Source: Candidatus Magasanikiibacteriota bacterium
GTDB taxonomy: Bacteria; Patescibacteriota; Patescibacteriia; Magasanikbacterales; GWA2-37-8
Length of the DNA: 43,627 bases
Assembly (NCBI GenBank): GCA_017991415.1
Contig: JAGOQR010000002.1
Coordinates: forward strand, 161,109-204,735
Direction of reading: 5' to 3'
Of this stretch, positions 40,114 through 43,627 are shown piece after piece. The notes beneath the pieces were generated by a model that was given only the letters and a program-made list of their open reading frames with translations, was not told the origin of the DNA and made no database searches. The first letter of the stretch is position 1; every line of letters starts with the position of its first letter. The position numbers were made by a program, and so were the translations under genes.

Positions 40114-41270
40114 AAGTTATCTTTGAAATATCTGCGACTGCGTCCGCGATTCGCAAACCGATGCGCTTCATCTCGCACCTGTTGCAATGTTCTTTTTATA
40201 GTCTCAGCTAATTCTTTGAACACATTTTTTGTCCCTGAAGGATATACCAAATGATCGCCGTCCAATTTGGACAATCCGAGCCATGGTGCTTTGAACTGAT
40301 ATTTTTCCATAGTCCTGGCAAGATATTCTATCTGAGGCCTACCGCCATCTATCAAAATAAGATCAGGCTTTGGCCATTCCACGTGCTTTAACCGTCTCTC
40401 CAACATCTCTTTGAGAGCTTCTAAATCATTGTTAGCAGGGGCATCTTTTATTTTAAATAATCGATACTGCGTATTATCTGGTTTACCGTCAGTAAAAACT
40501 ACCATTGAGCCATATGTTTCTTTACCAGCAAAATGGGAGATATCATACCCTTCGATACGATTAAAATTATGAGAATTGGAACCAACCTCATCATTTGCAA
40601 TAAGAGTTACATCTTGAATATGCTTGAGTGCCAGAGCAGCATGCGGATTTTCGGTAGTTAATTTTTTTAACAGTTTACTTTTTTCACCTTTTAATAACAA
40701 AATTATATTATTAATATTTTTTTGATAATCTTTTTTAGTTATATTACCCACACACACGCCCGGGCATAACCCAATTTGATAATCAAAACATGGCTTGCCA
40801 GTTTGCTTGCAAGTACTATACGGAAAAATCCGACGAATAATTTTTAACGCATTTCTAATAGTAGTAAGACTCTGGTATGGCCCAAAAATCTTGGCAGCAG
40901 AAGCAGGAAAACTTTCTAATTCTCTTCCTCGAGCAATAATTGGTTTGGGAAAATCTGCCTTTGGAATAACTAAAAAAACAAACGAACGATTATCTTTATC
41001 TTTTACATTATACTTTGGCCAATATTTTTTAATGAGGTTTGCTTCTAAAATAATAGCCTCCAGCACGGTGTCAGTTTGTATATAAGTAACTGTATGAGCC
41101 AAAGAAACCATTTCACCAATACGAGGATCTATATCTTTACGAAAATACTGCAAAACACGCCGACGCAACGAAGTTGCACGACCGACATATAGGGGCTTCC
41201 CTTCTATATCTTTGTAAATATAGACACCAGGATTAAGAGGGAATTGTTTGGCTTGATCAATTAGAATCAT
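40098..41270 (-). CDS. uvrC: Short UvrC excinuclease subunit
   Basis: A 390-residue UvrC, against about 600 in most bacteria. The GIY-YIG nuclease domain is at 10-90 (GVYIYKDIEGKPLYVGRA, Glu in LEAIILEANLI). A Cys cluster follows (CKQTGKPCFDYQIGLCPGVC), then a weak UVR-like segment, and the RNase H-like second nuclease (IEGYDISHFAG, with PDLILIDGGRPQ). The protein ends at the RDEAHRFANRGRSRR motif, so the C-terminal HhH2 DNA-binding domain is missing. Start ATG overlaps the upstream stop (ATGA), showing coupling with the surface protein gene before it. The shortening is by design or by lineage, not a frameshift, since the terminator follows at once. Confidence 0.9.
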   Translation of the reverse strand: MILIDQAKQFPLNPGVYIYKDIEGKPLYVGRATSLRRRVLQYFRKDIDPRIGEMVSLAHTVTYIQTDTVLEAIILEANLIKKYWPKYNVKDKDNRSFVFLVIPKADFPKPIIARGRELESFPASAAKIFGPYQSLTTIRNALKIIRRIFPYSTCKQTGKPCFDYQIGLCPGVCVGNITKKDYQKNINNIILLLKGEKSKLLKKLTTENPHAALALKHIQDVTLIANDEVGSNSHNFNRIEGYDISHFAGKETYGSMVVFTDGKPDNTQYRLFKIKDAPANNDLEALKEMLERRLKHVEWPKPDLILIDGGRPQIEYLARTMEKYQFKAPWLGLSKLDGDHLVYPSGTKNVFKELAETIKRTLQQVRDEAHRFANRGRSRRYFKDNLKDAS

Positions 41271-42106
41271 GGTTGCAAAATATCTTCACTATTACCATTT
41301 ACAGAAATAACAACACTTTTTACTGTTGGAAATTGATTCAGTGTTTCTACTATTTGCGCACGGATAGCAGTTACGCGACAAGCACCACCAACTTCTTTTT
41401 GCATCTCGTCACTAAAATCAACTTTGGCTACTCCGTTATTTTCAATAACTAAACTATTAATCTGCACACCTTCATTAATATTTGTAACATAGCCATCAAA
41501 CTGCTCCGCTGCGGTTGGGCCTTTTAATAATTCTTGCAAAGCAGCCCTTGCTACAGCCACAGTCTTAGGCAGCACCCTATTTACTGCAAACACTTTTTCA
41601 CAAGTAATTTCTGGATCAAGTTTACTATTACTAAAGTAAGCTTGAACATTTATCACATCATTTGTAGGCACTAATTTTACTTTAAAGGAAACTTCTTTGT
41701 CTCTTGAAGGCTCACCGCTTGCATTTTCATTTTTAAAAACAATCCTACCTTCTCGGGCAGTTGTTATATACTCTAGGTTTGCTTCAAAATATACCGTGGA
41801 AGTCATCCATTCTGTAGTAGCGGTAAGAGGTTTGATATCTAAAATATTATTATTGCTATCATACAAACTAACACTACCTACCTGCCCTTCAAAACCGCCC
41901 CAGCCTTCACCATTGGTATAACCAGTAATTTTAAATGGCGAACCAACTGTATCATTTTCTTTTACGTTATCTAAAACCAACCCTTTTTTTAACTCAACAG
42001 GAGTTGATTCGTTTGTTGCAGAACGATTTCCAAAATAATGCCAACTTAAAAAAGAGGCCACACCAAGCGCTAAAACCATAACAACAATTGGAAGTAGTTT
42101 TTTCAT
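41267..42106 (-). CDS. Anchored Gmad2 plus GerMN domain protein
   Basis: A 279-residue exported protein: membrane anchor or signal (3-21), an Ig-like Gmad2 domain (about 40-145; SPFKITGYTNG, FEGQVGSVSLYD, FKNENASGEP) and a C-terminal GerMN domain (about 150-275; VAVARAALQELLKGPTAAE, INSLVIENNGVAKVDFS). Both domains occur in spore germination and envelope proteins of Firmicutes and in many CPR surface proteins. The start at 42106 (MKKLLPIV) is preferred to an in-frame ATG at 42127 as it gives a normal signal. It overlaps uvrC by 4 nt. Confidence 0.8.
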   Translation of the reverse strand: MKKLLPIVVMVLALGVASFLSWHYFGNRSATNESTPVELKKGLVLDNVKENDTVGSPFKITGYTNGEGWGGFEGQVGSVSLYDSNNNILDIKPLTATTEWMTSTVYFEANLEYITTAREGRIVFKNENASGEPSRDKEVSFKVKLVPTNDVINVQAYFSNSKLDPEITCEKVFAVNRVLPKTVAVARAALQELLKGPTAAEQFDGYVTNINEGVQINSLVIENNGVAKVDFSDEMQKEVGGACRVTAIRAQIVETLNQFPTVKSVVISVNGNSEDILQP

Positions 42107-42139
42107 ACAATACAAGTTAAACTTCATTCAAAATGGTTA

Positions 42140-42613
42140 TTAGAATGTAACTGGAAAAGTCACGCTTCTATCTCTGATCGGTTCACCACTTGGGTTTTCA
42201 TTTTTAAATATTAAAGTTCCCGTAGGAGCAGCTGTTGCAAAAATTAAATTAGCTTCAAATGGTACTGTGCTGGTCATCCAGTCTGCAGTGGCCATAAGTG
42301 GCCCAGTTACCAATAAATTACCAAGATTATCATATAGTCGAGCTGTCCCCGCTTGGGCTTCAAAAGCTGTCCAATTATCATTTCCATTTACGTAGCCAGT
42401 AATTTTAAGTGGCGAAGAAACTACCTGATTTTGTGCAGGCGTTGTAATTACCAGGCCTGCTGATACTTCGTCTTCTACAACTTCTTCCGAAGGAGCAGGA
42501 GAAACCGTATTAACGCTGTTTTTAGGAGCACTATATTTATAGCTGTAGACAATGGCCAGAACGAGAACCGCTACAAGCAAAGCCACTAATAATAAAATTG
42601 TTTTTTTAGTCAT
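42140..42613 (-). CDS. Anchored Gmad2-domain protein
   Basis: A 157-residue paralogue of the previous gene, with an N-terminal membrane helix (5-25), an acidic linker (about 30-52) and one Gmad2 domain (VVSSPLKITGYVNGNDNW, FEAQAGTARLYD, FKNENPSGEPIRDRSV). It lacks a GerMN domain. The two shared domains are clearly related (both contain TADWMTST or TTEWMTST and FKNEN-SGEP-RD), so they came from a tandem duplication. The function is probably binding or structural at the envelope. Confidence 0.8.
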   Translation of the reverse strand: MTKKTILLLVALLVAVLVLAIVYSYKYSAPKNSVNTVSPAPSEEVVEDEVSAGLVITTPAQNQVVSSPLKITGYVNGNDNWTAFEAQAGTARLYDNLGNLLVTGPLMATADWMTSTVPFEANLIFATAAPTGTLIFKNENPSGEPIRDRSVTFPVTF

Positions 42614-42643
42614 ATGTATATTTAAATAATTAATAAATGTATT

Positions 42644-43627
42644 TTAATCTAAATACGGTCTTAAATACATACCCGTATATGAATGTGGATTATCACCTAC
42701 CTCTTCGGGCGTACCTTTCGCCACTACTATACCACCTTTTGCACCACCTTCTGGACCCATGTCCACAATATAATCAGCGCATTTTATAATATGTAAATTA
42801 TGCTCAATTACCACTACTGAGTTACCTTTATCTACTAATTTATTAAGCACTGCTAACAAAAGTTCAATATCATAATAGTGCAGCCCAACCGTAGGCTCAT
42901 CAAGAAGATACAAATTCTTCTTACCAAGTGGCGCAGTGAGTTCGCGAGCTAGTTTAATACGTTGTGCTTCTCCTCCAGACAAGGTAGTAGCACTTTGACC
43001 TAATCGTAAATAGCCCAAACCAACTTCTTGCAGAACTTTTAACTTGTCAGTGATTTGATAAATATGTTCAAAAAATTTCACCGCTTCGGTTACCGTCATC
43101 TCCAACACATCAGCAATATTTTTATTTTTATGTTTTACTTGCAATGTTTCACGACTAAACCGTTTACCATGACAAACTTCACACGGCACTTCTACAGCGG
43201 GCATAAAGTGCATCTCGATTGTATTGAAACCTGCGCCCTCACACGACTCACAGCGTCCACCAGGACGATTAAAAGAAAAACGAGAATGGGTATATCCACG
43301 CAACCGTGCCTCTTCGAGGCTGGCATAAAAATCTCGAATTGGACTAAAGATACCTGTATACGTTGCAGGATTAGAACGCGGCGTACGCCCAATTGGAGAC
43401 TGATCAACAATTACTGCCTTATCTATATATTCTGTCCCCGTAATACTGCTCACATTTTCTAATTTTTTAAATCGACTTTTTATACGAGCTATATTTTCGT
43501 ACAAGACATCATATAGCAAAGAAGATTTACCCCCACCAGAAACTCCTGATATACAAACTAGTTTACGCAATGGAATTTTAACATTGATATTTTTTAAATT
43601 GTTAGCCCGAGCACCAACAATAGAAAT
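42644..43627 (-). CDS. uvrA: UvrA excinuclease subunit, C-terminal part
   Basis: The last 327 residues of UvrA; the gene continues past the right edge of the window. Visible are the second ATPase domain with Walker A GVSGGGKSS, a zinc finger CESCEGAG...CEVCHGKRF, the ABC signature LSGGEAQRIKLA, Walker B YLLDEPTVGLH and the switch His in VVIEHNLHI. The reading frame is open to 43627 (ISIVGARANNLKN), so no start is visible here. UvrA recognises DNA damage with UvrB. In this operon it is followed by two Gmad2 surface proteins and uvrC. Confidence 0.95.
   Translation of the reverse strand: MSIVGARANNLKNINVKIPLRKLVCISGVSGGGKSSLLYDVLYENIARIKSRFKKLENVSSITGTEYIDKAVIVDQSPIGRTPRSNPATYTGIFSPIRDFYASLEEARLRGYTHSRFSFNRPGGRCESCEGAGFNTIEMHFMPAVEVPCEVCHGKRFSRETLQVKHKNKNIADVLEMTVTEAVKFFEHIYQITDKLKVLQEVGLGYLRLGQSATTLSGGEAQRIKLARELTAPLGKKNLYLLDEPTVGLHYYDIELLLAVLNKLVDKGNSVVVIEHNLHIIKCADYIVDMGPEGGAKGGIVVAKGTPEEVGDNPHSYTGMYLRPYLD

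Noticed and set aside
1-43627. CRISPR array, insertion sequence or prophage
   Set aside because: No regularly spaced repeats, transposase, integrase or phage structural genes are visible.

Overview
The window looks like a chromosomal piece of an ultra-small, host-dependent type bacterium of the Candidate Phyla Radiation (Patescibacteria, probably a Parcubacteria-like lineage; the subgroup cannot be fixed from this sequence). The reasons are an AT-rich background (about 35% GC where I counted), dense packing of core genes, few clear Shine-Dalgarno sites, a short UvrC, tRNAs partly without encoded CCA, a PilB-type ATPase, and many small secreted or lipoprotein genes of unknown function. There are 39 protein genes (two cut by the window ends), two tRNAs, one riboswitch and several structured leaders.

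Layout. 1-4300 is an accessory stretch: a DUF5666-type secreted protein and a PlsC-like acyltransferase alternate with three GC-rich single-gene blocks (60-67% GC where counted) that differ sharply from their surroundings. One of these blocks reads as a coherent unit: promoter, cobalamin-type riboswitch, intrinsic terminator, then a Tat-type lipoprotein whose mature part resembles the C-terminal domain of transcobalamin (DUF4430). 4164-7162 is an extracytoplasmic thiol-redox operon (membrane-anchored thioredoxin, DipZ-like CcdA/TlpA fusion) followed by an XRE regulator and a small membrane protein. 7211-8229 holds an LRR lipoprotein and a deoxyribosyltransferase-like protein, 8290-8729 a tRNA fragment plus tRNA-Glu and tRNA-Met, the latter only 3 nt ahead of tsaD.

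9757-18886 is a leftward block with dnaE, two small membrane proteins, pheT, pheS and a site-2 protease. 19009-21680 runs right with lemA and htpX around a gene of unknown function. pgm/manB and clpC diverge from overlapping promoters near 23120. 25703-31260 runs right: an unknown acidic/coiled-coil membrane protein, a beta-propeller-like anchored protein, a DsbA-like protein, a fusion of a VirB2-like two-helix region with a C39-type peptidase, and radA. 31272-39327 runs left: recG, pilB, a polytopic membrane protein, ftsH and rpsA. A fourth GC-rich block (39558-39985) follows, then a nucleotide-excision-repair operon, uvrA (partial), two Gmad2-domain surface proteins, and a short uvrC.

Best candidates for something new: (a) a two-hairpin leader RNA present in two copies, before the thioredoxin/DipZ operon and before rpsA, with a compensatory base change in the second stem; (b) the cobalamin-riboswitch/transcobalamin-like lipoprotein unit carried as a GC-rich cassette; (c) the four GC-rich one-gene cassettes, at least two of which appear to start transcription right at a long hairpin; (d) tRNA-Met fused to the tsaD transcript with only 3 nt between them. 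Protein functions rest on motif recognition by eye; no database search was possible.
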